A DNA stretch of 64,000 nt from Pterois miles (taxonomy: Eukaryota > Chordata > Actinopteri > Perciformes > Scorpaenidae), in NCBI GenBank assembly GCA_947000775.1, contig CAMQGK010000038.1, positions 3,893,501 to 3,957,500 on the forward strand. The letters run 5' to 3'. Below are positions 24,521 through 36,500 of the stretch, piece by piece. The notes under the pieces were generated by a model. That model was not told the origin of the DNA and did not search any database. It saw only the letters and a list, made by a program, of their open reading frames with translations. Both the position numbers and the translations under genes were made by a program. How positions within the stretch are numbered: position 1 is the first letter of the stretch; each line of letters begins with the position of its first letter.

Positions 24521-25059
24521 TTGTGTTACTTTCGAGGGTAAACAGTGTTAAAACGAGGAACATGGAGCATCTTGTGAAGTTTATGTTTCACTAATAACCA
24601 AATACTTCAGCCTGGGTTGACTTACCGAGTTAATAACCACCATCGTAGGACCGCTTGGCAGGATCGCGGCTGTTAAGCCGGATGACTGAACGTGACCATG
24701 GGTACGTTGAACTGAAGTACCTCAGATTGGTCCTTTAAGGCTGACGGACTTCATCAGTTTGGTTCTCTGCTGCCGTGTGATAAACATCAGCACAGCTGGA
24801 GGTTTTTAGGATGAGCCTTTAACAGAAGATCCTTAAAGTTCAGATTAAATATAGTGTCAAAAACTGGCAAAACACACAGAGATGTAATATAGATGTAAAA
24901 CCAGACAGAAATATTCTGTAGCTCTAAATGACATCAGTATTTTTCTTTGAGGTGACAAATGTACCAGAAACAAAGCATCCAGCCTGAAGTCTGCAGCAGC
25001 TATGAGATCATCCCTCTCCTCCTCCTCCCTCCATCTTTATTATCTTGTCCTAAAAAAGA
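24521..25059. other. Unique intronic sequence
   Basis: No feature recognised. Confidence 0.5.
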
Positions 25060-25089
25060 AGTCCTCCTCCTCCTCCTCCTCCTCCTCCC
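25060..25089 (+). repeat. (CTC)n microsatellite
   Basis: About nine CTC units. Confidence 0.92.
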
Positions 25090-25341
25090 TACAAATATGC
25101 CCATTAACAGTACTCAGGACACTGCGCTGCCATTCATTCTGACAGAAGGCTCTCAGCTCTGAAGAGGAACAAATGATCACATTTTGGCCCAGCTGCTGGA
25201 TTTCATTGTCTGCAGCAGCAGCAGCCATGTCTCACCTTGTTTGTGACACAAAATTAGAGACGCTGCTTGATAATTAGTCACATTAAAACAACAGAAAATC
25301 AGGCTGACGCTTTATGTAAAGCATGAAATAACCTCAATTAG

Positions 25342-26371
25342 TAGGGTTGGGAAAAAAATCGATTCACCCGTATCGCAGTTTTTCTTTGTATGATTTCTCA
25401 ATAGATGGTTTAATGCCAGAATCGATATATCTGCTTCATCTAAGGGTCTGTGTGGAGGTAGAACATATCCGTTCTGTATCCGTCAACCAAAGCAAACCTC
25501 AGAAAGTATTAAAGGTTGGAGGGTCAGCGTGGATCCGACCTCCACCCTCCATGTTAAATCCAGCCTGGTAAACACTACACATCCAGTAAAGGAGGGAAAC
25601 ACTTTGGGTTTCACACACTGCAGGAAAAGCAGAGCTAGACATCACGGCTAAAGCTGCACGCTAACTCTGTCACGGACAGGAAACATTATGGTATCGCAGT
25701 AACGTGCGTTCCGGCTGACCGTTGCTCTCATCTCTGTGGTCCAATGGGCCGACGCTACAACTGTAGAGCTCCATATACTGACATTTATGTTAAATACATT
25801 CAAACGGCCCCGATGGAGCTGAACATGGATGGATAAAGAGAACGGAGCTGCCGGAGAGCTAGAGACCACCTTGGAGAAGTTAGAGGAAGTAGACATCTGG
25901 GACTATGTCTGCTTTTCAAAATAAGGGACTAACAAACTAACAAAGGGAACTTCATGTACAAATTACATCTATAGAAATTCAGCAGAAGTATAAAACATTA
26001 CATGTCCCGTATAAATTAAAAAGAAAACACCACTAATTTGAGGGAAATGTCTTTATTCTTTGATTTTTGGGTTGCTGGATGAAAAGTATAATAAGTAATT
26101 CCTGACAATGATCCTGATATATTTGACTTTAGGACATCTCTGACTACATACATGCTGAACATCAAACATTTTTACTGGATTCATTTCATTATTTTCCAAA
26201 GTAAGAGTCCTCAGAAGTGTCTGATTCAACTGTTTCCCTCCATGGTCTAGTGGTTAAAAATAATAACAGTCCCAATAAATCAGAATATTGAATTGCAATA
26301 CTTAAAAGTCACAATACATATCAAACCAGCAACCTGGTATGATGATAGTATTGAATCAGGAGCCAGCCCTA
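25342..26371 (+). mobile_element. Family-2 hAT-like MITE, near full length
   Basis: Starts TAGGGTTGGGAAAAAAATCG and ends GAGCCAGCCCTA. It has the same landmarks in the same order as the 6.4-kb copy, with about 60 bp missing around 25460. The minus-strand 82-codon frame is present at 25648-25896. No 8-bp flanking duplication is seen. Confidence 0.74.
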
Positions 26372-27256
26372 CTACTAACAAAAAATAATGCACTATATAA
26401 TTCATATTTCTACTACAAAATCAGTACATAACCAGAAAGTTTAAAGTGCCGTAATCAGTGTGTAGGGTTAACCTCCGTTACATCACCTCTGGTGTTATTT
26501 AAACCCAAAGCACTATTTGTTCCTAAACCTAAGTGAGTAGTGTTATTTTTAAAAGACTAGAGTGCAAATAGACACGGCTGTCACCTGTTGCTGGACAATC
26601 GAAGAAAAAATATAGTTATTAATTATTTATTATTTATAGTTATTAATATAGTTAGTCTAAGTTATTGTTTGTAATTCCTTTCATTTAATAAACAGTAAAA
26701 CAAAGCCGTAAAGAGCTTACTTCAAGCCTCTTATTGGTTTTTTAATTGATAGTCGCTGCTACAGGAACAAATCTCATTAATTCTGGGTGTGTTTTGTTCC
26801 TTCCCTCGTATTCAGCGCTCTGGTCGGCCTGACGACTTGCACCACCGTTTACTGTTCAGCGTCAGAGAGATGATGGACTTCCTGCTGTGCTGGCTTGTTT
26901 ATGTGCTGCTGACAGTGGTGTCATTGTGAGCTGCAATGTGTCGGGGGTTGGTGGTGGTGGTGGTGACGCCTACACGCCGACTCAAACTGCACATTCCTCT
27001 CTCAGCAACACCGGACAGAAACCATGGAGACAACAACAACAACACTCGCTTCTCTTATCAGCTTTTTAAAAATCTGTTGGTCTTGGCGGCAGAGAGGATC
27101 CACTGTTGTGGCGATCATTAAGATCCTCTCGTCGGTGAGAATGCATCCTGCTTTCTTCGGGCAAGATATGAAATCCCAGCAGTAGCTGTCGGGGTCACTG
27201 ACCTGTAACCTCAGACCGCTGATGTGAACAAGAGTGTTGAAATCATACATTAGATG
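26372..27256. other. Unique intronic sequence
   Basis: AT-rich 26590-26700; a short (GGT) run near 26945. No gene signal. Confidence 0.5.
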
Positions 27257-27775
27257 TAGGGCTGTCAACTGCAAATTAATCACATTATTTATCTGTTCAG
27301 AGTGAACCTTAAAAGGAAATTAATATTTAATTCTCATGTCAACATGGAGTTGACAAATATGCTGCTTTATGTAAATGTATGTATATATTTATTATTGTAC
27401 ATCAGTGAACACAAAACAATGACAGATATTGTCCAGAAACCCTCCCAGGTTCTGACTTTAGCATCAAAAATCTGCTCCAATCAGAACATGGCAAACTGCA
27501 GCCCAACAGACAACAACAGCTGTCAGTGTGTCAGAGTGCTGACTTGACTATGACTTGATCCAGACTGACTGGGACTATCATAAAGTGGGCATGTCTGTAA
27601 AGGGGAGACTGGTGGGGACCCAGAGAACCCATTTACATTCACACATCTGGAGGTCAGAGGTCAAGAGACCCCTTTGAAGATGGACATGACTTTTTTTTTT
27701 TTAACTATATTTATGGTGAGCATTATTTAACCTCCTTCTTAGATAGTATGACCGTGTTTGTATCAATAGATTCTA
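27257..27775 (+). mobile_element. Family-1 MITE
   Basis: Begins TAGGGCTGTCAACTGCAAAT and carries the shared interior in forward order: GTATATATTTATTATTG, GACAGATATTGTCCAGAAAC, ACAACAGCTGTCAGTGTG, and GGTCAGAGGTCAAGAGACCC. The distal end is lost after CCTCCTTCTTAGATAGTATG. Confidence 0.7.
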
Positions 27776-28959
27776 TTACACTTTTTATTACACCATCTAT
27801 TACACATCTATTACATGTGTTAGGTGATTCGTTGTGGTCGACCTTGATGAATTGCGGTAAAATGTCTCTGTCTTGCTCAGCAGGCGATGATGGGAGAGAA
27901 AAGGGGAAAGTTTATCTTTTGTCTCATGAAAGCAAAGAAAACAGAAGAGGTGGAGGGAAATGTGGCGATGGGGAGGATGTGTATAAAGAGAAGGGTGAGG
28001 GAGCTATAAATAGTCAGAGTGTCTCTGAAGACATCATGGAGGAATCACCTCTGCAGCCTCCGGCAGAAACAGACAGAGACGCAGGAATCGAGTGCTCGGC
28101 TGAAAGGGGAGTGCTCTGCTTATTGTCTGCATTTACATACAGCTTGATGTGCGTGTGAATGTGTGCATGCTGCCTTTTTATTTTCTTAATGCACTCAGAA
28201 ATGTGAAGTACGTTACAGAGGGAGCGGCGGGTTGAGTGGTAGAGAGGCTGCGAGGTGGTAAACACATCTTCTTTTCAGTATTTCAACTGGAAATGAGAAG
28301 CTGCTGTTTGCTTGTCAGAGAGGAGAGATGACATGTTGTCTCTGCTGGGCTTCAGCTAATCCAGCTGTCACAACAGAGTCGCCAGTTCAACCAAATAACG
28401 TCTCACCGAATCGCTCTGCTTCTCATTTACATAAGGACTGAACTGTTTGCATTGTTGAGCCCGGCTGTCATTAACCAGCGATCCCGACCAACTTTACTGT
28501 CTTTCAGAAGTTGTAGCAGGTTCAGTTGCTGCAGAAAACCTGATGAATCGTTATATCATAATTTGCTCTTCAGCTCACTTGTGCGCTGGTTTCTCTGGTC
28601 TCTGTTTGCATTACAGGTAAACGTTGCTGTGGCCGAACAAAGAAAGAGCGATCCAAAAACTTAATTGATTGATTGGTTGTTTTCCTCGGGTCTGTGAAAT
28701 CTTGCAGATGCCATTAGCAGCACCGGAGGACACAGAGGAGACTACTGTCAGGATGTAGTAACTGTTTGATATAAATTATATTTTTAATCGTAGTTGCTCC
28801 ATTTCTACCTACTGGCGCTTTAAGTAAGTAGTAATATTTGCCAGAGATGATCTTACGGAGTAAAATGTACCACTGTAACCTCCGCAGATTGAGGGATAGA
28901 AGTCTGATTTTTAGATTAATCAGAAGATGTGTTTTATTTTTATGTATTTCTTTAATGAC
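27776..28959. other. Unique intronic sequence
   Basis: A 136-codon + frame overlapping the end of the family-1 copy (27748) has no recognised motif. Nothing else is seen. Confidence 0.5.
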
Positions 28960-30360
28960 AGACGATAGCACCTAGACACTGTTTTATTTTTCCACATCCT
29001 CATCCTGGGCCACATCAGCATTATGGTTGCCCACAAAGGGCCAGTATTAATTGTCAGACTATATAAATATATCTACTCTTGACCATATAACAAAATTTCC
29101 TCTGCATTTGATTATTATTAGTTTCATCCATCCATCCATCGTCAACCACTTATCCCGTTGGGGGTCGCGGAGGGTCTGGAGCCGATCCCAGCTGGCATTG
29201 GGCGAAGGCGGGGTTCACCCTGGACAGGTCTCCAGTCCATCACAGGGCACATAGAGACAGACATCATAGAGACAGACAACCATTCACGCTCACATTTACA
29301 CCTACAGGTAATTTAGAGTCATCAATTAACCTAAACAGCATGTCTTTGGACTGTGGGAGGAAGCCGGAGTACCCGGAGAGAACCCACGCTTACCCAGGGA
29401 GAACATGCAAACTCCACACAGAAGAGCCGCAAGCCAGAATCGAACCTGTGACAGCGCTAACCACTGCACGGTGCACCGTGCAGCCCTTTTATTAGTTTCA
29501 GTAATAATTTATTTAATAACTAGCTCTGAAAGCAGAAGTCTAGGAAAAATAATTGCAAGCAGGAATATTTCAATTTATTTAAAAAATGAGTTCAAAAACA
29601 CATACTTGTGCATCAATATATATACATGCACATAGACATAAAAATACTGTATGTGGACACACACTCATTTCTATGTGCTATTATAACATAAATCCATGAA
29701 TTTATGAGATTCAGAAACTCTCATCATTACTCATCCATCAAAGATCAAAATCATTCTCAAGTGAATAATAAAGGTCTTTTTTTTACCATCACACAAATAT
29801 TGTCAAACATAATTTATTACATTAACTTTGTGGTGGGAGTTGAGAGGGGCAGAACTCTAGTCCAACAGATCAATGAGCTCTGATCTAACGTTCAGTCTGT
29901 GGCGTATAAACTGTTAGTGATCAACAGCTGATCAGCTGAGATCATGTGGTAGATGACAGTGGTTGACAGTGTTTTACTGCCTCGTAGCAAAGAAGACATA
30001 CCGGCTGGTCTCCATCAACCACCAACATGGATTCTCTTTCTGTCTGTCAGTAAACTTCCTTCCCTCTGCATCAACTTTTCTTTTCTTGGACACTTTGGTT
30101 CTATTCATATTGTTTTTATGACCCCATCACTCAGCTAGAGCGCCGCTGCTGGAAACTGGTGATATTGAGGCCCTTCAGTGCGCATGCAACAAAATCTAGA
30201 TGCATTGTGGGACATGTAGTTTAAGGACATCGTACTTCTGTAAAGTAGAATAGAATTGTATGATAAGCATAATATATTCTTTGCCAGCCCTCACGGGCCA
30301 CATAAGATGAGGTGCCGGGCCGGATCTGGCCCGCGGGCCTTAAGTTTGACACATGTGCAG
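28960..30360. mobile_element. Probable hAT-like element, interrupted by a SINE
   Basis: The left part holds GGGCCACATCAGCATTATGG. The right end is GGGCCGGATCTGGCCCGCGG then GCCTTAAGTTTGACACATGT (30322-30358), a terminus style I associate with hAT elements in fish. The SINE at 29127-29488 is inserted in it. The left boundary and the continuity of the middle are not proven; 29500-30280 is AT-rich without further landmarks. Confidence 0.4.
29127..29488 (-). mobile_element. tRNA-headed SINE-like element with 12-bp TSD
   Basis: Read on the minus strand it starts GGGCTGCACGGTGCACCGTG, has box A-like GTGGTTAGCGCTG and box B GGTTCGATTCTGG, then GTGTGGAGTTTGCATGTTCT, TCCCACAGTCCAAAGACATG, and a long tail ending in GGATGGATGGATG. 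TTATTAGTTTCA is duplicated exactly at 29115-29126 and 29489-29500. The duplication and the simple tail indicate LINE-driven insertion. It split an older repeat that resumes at 29501. Confidence 0.85.
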
Positions 30361-30576
30361 TAGATGCTTTGCTCAGAGCTGAACTGGTCCTCTGAGTCTC
30401 TGAGAGCTCCGTTACTGGTCCTGGCTCGTGTGTGTGGACATGTACATGCTTGCTTTAGCGACTCCTGTGTTGGCTCTGTGGCTGGATATCTGTTTCAGCT
30501 GTGTGTTTAACAGAGCGAGTGTGGATAGTCAGTTCATTGTCATTGACTCCATGTTGGCTGCAGTGATACTCTCACG

Positions 30577-30654
<78 letters not shown>
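30577..30654. repeat. (CA)n microsatellite
   Basis: About 38 CA units, uninterrupted. Confidence 0.98.
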
Positions 30655-30656
<2 letters not shown>

Positions 30657-31914
30657 AGTAGCTGAATCCTGGACTCTGAGCAGCTGTTGGACTGAGCTGG
30701 TCTGACAACACACACTCATCAGCCTCTGAGGTGTTGCTGTGCTGACAGTCCTCCCTGCAGCGACTGAGACAACCAGCTAAACGTCAGACATTCACTCACC
30801 GTCTGGGACCATCCACCTATCTCCTGATTTCATATCACTATACCTGGGTGCTGATTTTTTATTTTTTATTTTTTGCATTTATTTATTTATTATTTTGCAT
30901 CTATTTTTAATATTGATTTTATTTTTAGATTTATTAAAATGTTATTTTTATTTATTTATTGATTTACTTATACACAGTTTCTCCATTTTTGCCTTTTGCA
31001 AAATGATCTCAGATTTTCAGGAGGAGCTGGAGGCAGCCTGCCAGCAGCTGATACTTAAACTGCCTCAGGACACGTTTCCAAAGCTTATTGTTGGAAGTCT
31101 TCAGGCTGAAGAGCAGACGTATGGCTGGACGGAGCTGGTTCTTCTCATTTTAAGCGTTTAAGCGTTGTTAATGCTGTCCGGCAGAATCTCTGTCTGGTGC
31201 TCCACGTCTGCAACATACAGGAAGCTCTCTGCGCTGGTGGACTGAGGGATTATGGGGAGCAAACGTGACGTAAATAAATGCACATGTAGGCCTCGTCTTT
31301 CAGATGTCTTTAACACTGAAGTCATTCAGCAGACAGTTTCAGATATATTAACACATTCTTTACCATGGAAATCCCTCTGCCCTCTTCCTCCTCCTCCTCT
31401 TCCTCTCTCACGTCGTCTCACAGCCAATCAGAGCGCAGCGGCTGGCAGACAGGCAGTAGGTTTGTATTTGGGTCACAACAGCAGGATGCCAAGTCAGCTA
31501 ACTGAGCCACAAAGCTGCTTGTGAAGACGCCTGGCACTGAACTGCTCAGTGAGTCAAACACGTCCACATACTGGGAGGAAACTGGGAGGTGACGTACTGT
31601 GTGCTTCATACGGAGAGTTAAAGAAAGAGGGAGCTGTTGCTACTTTGTGGACTAATTAGATGTACTGTATATCTGGTACATTTAGTATAGTGCAGTTTTT
31701 AATGTAAAGCTGATGTGACGTCATGAGCAAATACTTCCAAGACTGTGGAGTTAGTGTCAGGATCGAAGCATCTGGTTTAGTTAGAGGAGTTAGAAATCTG
31801 TAAGAGAAAACATGAACATACATTTCTACACCCACAATCTGAAATAATCCAGTTTCAGTTCGCGTCATGTGTATATACAGTACAATATTAACAATCAATC
31901 ACAGCATCTACGGT
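30655..31914. other. Unique intronic sequence
   Basis: AT-rich 30850-30965. A + frame at 31003-31161 (MISDFQEELEAACQQL...) has balanced amino-acid composition but no known family and no clear splice sites. Confidence 0.5.
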
Positions 31915-32072
31915 CTGTTGTTTCTGCTAATTATAACAGACCACTGCTATGTATGACAGACTGTTGCTATATATGATAGACCATCGCTATGTGTAACGGA
32001 CCGTTGCTACGTATAACAGACTGATGCTAATTATAACAGACCGTTGCTATGTGTAACAGACTGTTGCTATGG
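31915..32072. repeat. 20-bp degenerate tandem array
   Basis: Seven to eight units of CAGACCGTTGCTATGTATAA. Units differ at 2-5 positions, so the array is older than the 15.8-kb minisatellite. Confidence 0.85.
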
Positions 32073-32436
32073 ACACCGAAGGAGGTTAAATAGCGCTCCA
32101 AAGTCACGCTAAATGTCAGTGAGGAAAAACTGTCATGTCCATTTCCATTGTTAGGTCCCTTGACCTCTGACCTCCAGATATGTGAATGTAAATGGGTTCT
32201 ATGGGTACCCACCAGTCTCCCCTTTATGTCTGTCATTGTTTTGTGTTGGTCATTGATATCCAGTAATAATATATATTCATTCATTTGCATAAAGCAGCGC
32301 ATTTGTCCACTGCCATGTTGATAAGAGTATTAAATACTTGACAAATCTCCATTTAAGGTTCATTTTAAACAGATAAAATTGGATGATTAATTTGCGATTA
32401 TAATGATTAACTATTTTAATCGATTAACAGCCGTAG
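32072..32436 (-). mobile_element. Family-1 MITE, 5'-truncated
   Basis: Contains GGAGGTTAAATAGCGCTCC, CCTTGACCTCTGACCTCC, GTAAATGGGTTCTATGGG and ACAAATCTCCATTTAAGG. It ends in ATCGATTAACAGCCGTA, a mutated terminus. The middle block with CAGCTGTTG is missing. It abuts the 20-bp tandem array at 31915-32072. Confidence 0.66.
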
Positions 32437-32924
32437 CTTTATAACATTAAAGCCTGTAACATGTTCTTGTAGAAACCAAAATACAACCTAAAATGTAAAG
32501 ATAAGCCGGTTTGAAAGAACTCATCTGGAGGAAATTACTCAGCAACGTTTTAATGTTTGTTATATGTGGAAGTTAATTCGGAGTCATTAACAGTAAACAG
32601 CAGTGACCGCTGTGTCGGCTGTTGAACTACTGTAGGAACAACACATGTGGATGTACATCAGTTTAAACAGCTGTACTACTTTTAAATGAACCAGGCTATG
32701 TTTATATGGAAATGATGAGCATTAACCAATACATGACTTATAGAAAATGATTTCTCAGATTGTCCATCACTTGCTTCATGATGGAAAAAGAAATAATGTA
32801 GAGCCTCTTTATGCTACATACCCGGGGTCTTGTAATATTGTTTGATTTCCTTATTTTTGACGACACAGGCTCAGAGATGAACGTGATGATGGAGCTGATT
32901 TCCTGTGTGTTTATATGTTGTATG

Positions 32925-33095
32925 TGGGCGGAGCGTCTGGTGAGGTGCAGGATGTCGCCGCCAGCCTCCGGCGAGGCCTGAAGCAGCGCTCCCACCGAGA
33001 TGAGCGGACCCTCCGAAGCGCCGGCGTTCAGCAGCGTCATCGTCCGCCTGTTCGGGGAGGTGGAAGCCGCTCGTGTGTCGTAGCTTCATTAGTTA
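32925..33095. other. CpG-rich islet, function unknown
   Basis: About 170 bp with many CG steps (TGTCGCCGCCAGCCTCCGGCG, GAAGCGCCGGCGTTCAGCAG) in otherwise CpG-poor DNA. Several frames are open across it on both strands, for example MSGPSEAPAFSSVIVRLFGE on + and MTLLNAGASEGPLISVGALL on -. I recognise none of these. It could be a small promoter or enhancer, an unknown exon, or chance. Confidence 0.45.
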
Positions 33096-33219
33096 GTGCT
33101 GCGCTTCTGTGAGAGAGACATCAGGCCTCATTAACAGCCACGATCTGACAGGCCAGTCGAGTCAGGTCGCTCTCATGTCGGAAATTAATTTACACCGGAA
33201 ATGTTGAATTATGGGTGTG

Positions 33220-33254
33220 AGATAGAGAGATAGAGAGGAGAGAGAGAGAGAGAG

Positions 33255-33296
<42 letters not shown>

Positions 33297-33356
33297 TAGA
33301 GAGGAGGAGAGAGAGCTAGAGAGAGAGAGAGAGAGAGAGGAGGGAGAGAGAGCTAG

Positions 33357-33396
<40 letters not shown>

Positions 33397-33485
33397 GAGA
33401 GGAGGGAGAGAGAGCTGGAGAGAGGGAGAGAGAAAAGAGAGGAGGGAGGGAGAGATGAGAGAGAGAGAGAGAGAAAGAGAGGAGG

Positions 33486-33516
<31 letters not shown>

Positions 33517-33985
33517 AAAAGAGGAGAGAGAGGAGGGAGAGATGGAGAGAGAGAAAAAGAGAGGAGGGAGAGAGCTGGAGAGAGGAGAGAGATAGAGAGG
33601 AGGGAGAGATGGAGAGAGAGGAAAGAGAGGAGAGAGAGGTGGGAGAGAGAGGAGAGAGAAAAAGAGGAGAGAGAGGAGAGAGAGATAGGAGAGAGAGAAA
33701 AGAGAGAGATAGAGAGAGAGAGGAGGGAGAGGAGAGAGAGAGATAGGGGAGAGGGAGAGAGAGAGAGAGAGAAGAGAGATAGAGGAGAGATAGACAGGAG
33801 AGAGAGGAGAGATAGAGAGAGGAGCGAGGGAAAAATAAATAGAAGAGAGATAGACTGAGAGGAGGGAGAGAAGAGATAGAGAGGAGAGATAAACAGGAGA
33901 GAGAGGAGAGAAAGGAGAGAGAGATGGGGAGGAGAGGGTGATAGAGAGAGAGGAGAGATATAGAGAGGAGAGAGAGAGAGGGGGT
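33220..33985. repeat. (GA)n-rich polypurine tract, 765 bp
   Basis: GAGAGA and GGAGGGAGAGA words with isolated T and very few C. The 241-codon minus frame is Ser/Leu/Pro low complexity from this tract, not a gene. Confidence 0.97.
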
Positions 33986-34129
33986 ACTACAGTTACCTGG
34001 AGATGTAGATGAGAGGGAGGCTGAACAGAAGAAGACGCCATGACGTCATGGAGAGGAAGCCCACAGCACTGGTTTTACAATATTGCATCATCATACACAT
34101 AAAATACTGAGAGTGCATGACGCGTCCCT

Positions 34130-34410
34130 GTTCTAGCGCTCAGAGGGTAGAGCAGGTCGTCCACCAATCCGAAGGTCGGCGGTTCGATCCCCGGCTCCTG
34201 AGGTCACATATTGATGTGTCCTTGAGCAAGACACTTAACCTCTAATTGCTCCCGAAGGCTGAGCCGTCGATGAATGAGTGTTGAGATCAGATCCTGATGG
34301 GCAGGTTGGCTCCTTGCATGGCAGCCTCTGATATCAGCGTATTAATGTGTGTGAATGAGTGAATGCTGACATGTAGTGTAACATGCCCTATAGAAATACA
34401 AGTCCATTGA
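34130..34410 (+). mobile_element. tRNA-derived SINE
   Basis: Has AGAGGGTAGAGCAGGTCGTC, box B GGTTCGATCCCC at 34181, TGTCCTTGAGCAAGACACTT and GCATGGCAGCCTCTGATATC, and the tail ATAGAAATACAAGTCCATTG. The 5' end is mutated (TTCTAGCGCT instead of a GGCTCA-type start). Confidence 0.8.
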
Positions 34411-35042
34411 ACAGGATAGGAATAGCTAGAATCTCACAGTGTTCTTTACATTGACTCGTCTGAGGTTCGTGGTCGTTCAGCAGAGTGAAACCATTGGGAC
34501 AGAAACAATGACTTTCATTGTTCATGGTGTTGTAGAACAGAGTCGGTATGAAGGATAGTTGAAATGCAATTGGCTGCCAGTGTGATGAAGGTGGACGAGG
34601 CCTCGTCGGAAATAATTACCAGCGGGCCTCAACTGGATGGAGAATTATTCCAAAGTTTCAGATGGAAGCTGTGATGGAAACGAGAATTCAAACGTATAGG
34701 AAACCAGTCGGCAAGTAAACGGCGCCGAGAGAGGGTGTGACAGATTTAAATTGAAAATCACCAACACATTAGTGCTGCTGGATTCAAAGAGGCGTCATGC
34801 TGAGCAGATGAGTAAAACATGTCTACCTGATTGTGGAAGGAAGGATTAAAATAGGCGGCCGTGACAGTGTCTCCCCCGGTGACGCTTGTTCTTTCTCATT
34901 AAAACACTCTCCACACTGACTGAGGCCCACGGCCAGCTGCTGAGTGGGAGAAACTTCCCGCCTTATGGAGCTCCAGGTGAAACAGTTAGTGTAGCAAACC
35001 TATTCGAGCATCAATTCGTACATCATTTGACTCAGGAGAACC
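34411..35042. other. Unique intronic sequence, possible conserved element
   Basis: 34600-34880 is repeat-free and rich in homeodomain-like TAATTA/ATTA cores (GGAAATAATTACCAGCGGGC). Conservation cannot be judged from one sequence. Confidence 0.35.
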
Positions 35043-35523
35043 TTAAAGGTCCCATATTGTAAACAAAAAAATTGTCTTTTCTATCATAAAGTCGGTTTAA
35101 ACGCTCCACAGAGAAATAAAGACAGCCCATATTTAGAAACTCTGCTTTTGAAACAAGATGTCAGGATTTTTTTACATTTGTGATGTCACAGTGTCACAAA
35201 TCTACAATATTTAGACCATTTCACAGTTTTAAACACAAGCATTTTAAATATGTCCCCGTTTATTTCCTGCTGCTATGTGAATGACATCAGCTGACAGGAA
35301 GTAAACATGGACCCAAGTTGTTGCCTAGCAATGCAACTCCATTGAAATAGACTAAAACGAAGCGTTTCATACAGAGAGTCCATACAGGTATATTCAGGCA
35401 GGTTGTATGAGAAACATAGTTTTTTTTTTTTTTTTTTTTAGCATTACAGCATGTAAACATGTTCTAGTAGAAACATAAAATACAAGTATGAATCTGAAAA
35501 TGAGCACAATGTGGGACCTTTAA
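35043..35523. mobile_element. TTAA-flanked non-autonomous element (piggyBac-like)
   Basis: The element runs from TTAAAGGTCCCATATTGT to CACAATGTGGGACCTTTAA. Inside the two TTAA sites, the ends are near-perfect inverted repeats (AGGTCCCATATTGT against AGGTCCCACATTGT). TTAA is the target and duplication of piggyBac elements. No coding frame is present. It carries a 20-T run at about 35422-35441. A fragment of its 3' part recurs at about 32447-32500. Confidence 0.78.
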
Positions 35524-36492
35524 GTTCATTCTGGTTCATTTAATGTCACAATTTTACATTTGCTTTGTCTGATAATAGATGAATGTACCTTTTAAAACTT
35601 CAGTAAAAACTTTTTTTTATTATTTACCAAGGTGAACTTAGATGTTTTAGACTTCCAGCTCCTTTTTGTCTGCATCTAATCTTTCCTTAGAAAGTTAAAG
35701 CCACTTAAAATAATATTATCCTACTATAGTATACTACATCAGTTTCTTAATGTTAAAAACTCTGCAAACCTGGAAGAAAATACAAACAGTAAACCAGAGC
35801 TGGAAAGTAGCTGTAAATTTACTTCACCTACCTATCTATGACTTTAAGGTAGTGCAGCTCTACTCTACAGTATATCCACCTTCTCTGTGGCTCATTAAAG
35901 CTTCAGTAGGCAGAATATTATTGGTATCATTGAGCCCAAATCTCATAATAACCTTTCAGCATATTGTGATTCAAGCGTTCTGAGAGAAAACTAGACTTCT
36001 GCTCCTCCTCATGACTCTGTTTTCAGGATTTAAATAATCTAGCATGTGATGGGAAACTTTGACCAATCACAGGTCATTTCAGAGAGAGAGTTCCTATTGG
36101 TTGTGCTCTGGTCATGTGATGGTCATGAAAGCTCAACATGGCTGCCAGGTTACAAACTTTCTCATTTTTCAGCTAAACAGTAACTACAAGATGTTTCTGA
36201 AAACATCTGAGGAGAGAAATGAGAATATCGATTGAGACAGGCTTAAACTGAAATAAACAATGACTCAACTCATCAGGTAACAGTGAACAAATGCCTCTAA
36301 ATGTGTTAAAAACAACCATTTTCTCAAAACACATTAACCCCCCTCCTCCTCTCCACACTTGGCACATTCCTCTTGGTAAACCCCCATAAAAAGGAGTCCA
36401 CATGGGCTGGTCCTGGTTTGCCAGTTCCTGGTTGTAAGGGATCAGAGGGAGGCCAGGTGCAGACGAGAGGAGAGGTAAGAACAGCAAACTAA
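35524..36492. other. Intronic sequence between two DNA elements
   Basis: 35880-36180 (AAAGCTTCAGTAGGCAGAAT, GACCAATCACAGGTCATTTC) looks like part of another old fish repeat but was not bounded. Confidence 0.4.
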
Positions 36493-36500
36493 GTGATTAA

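Noticed and set aside
31003..31161. Possible exon MISDFQEELEAACQQL...
   Set aside because: Composition is protein-like, but no family is recognised and no convincing splice sites flank it; left as unannotated intron.
33316..34041. 241-codon minus frame rich in Ser/Leu/Pro
   Set aside because: Translation of the GA tract.
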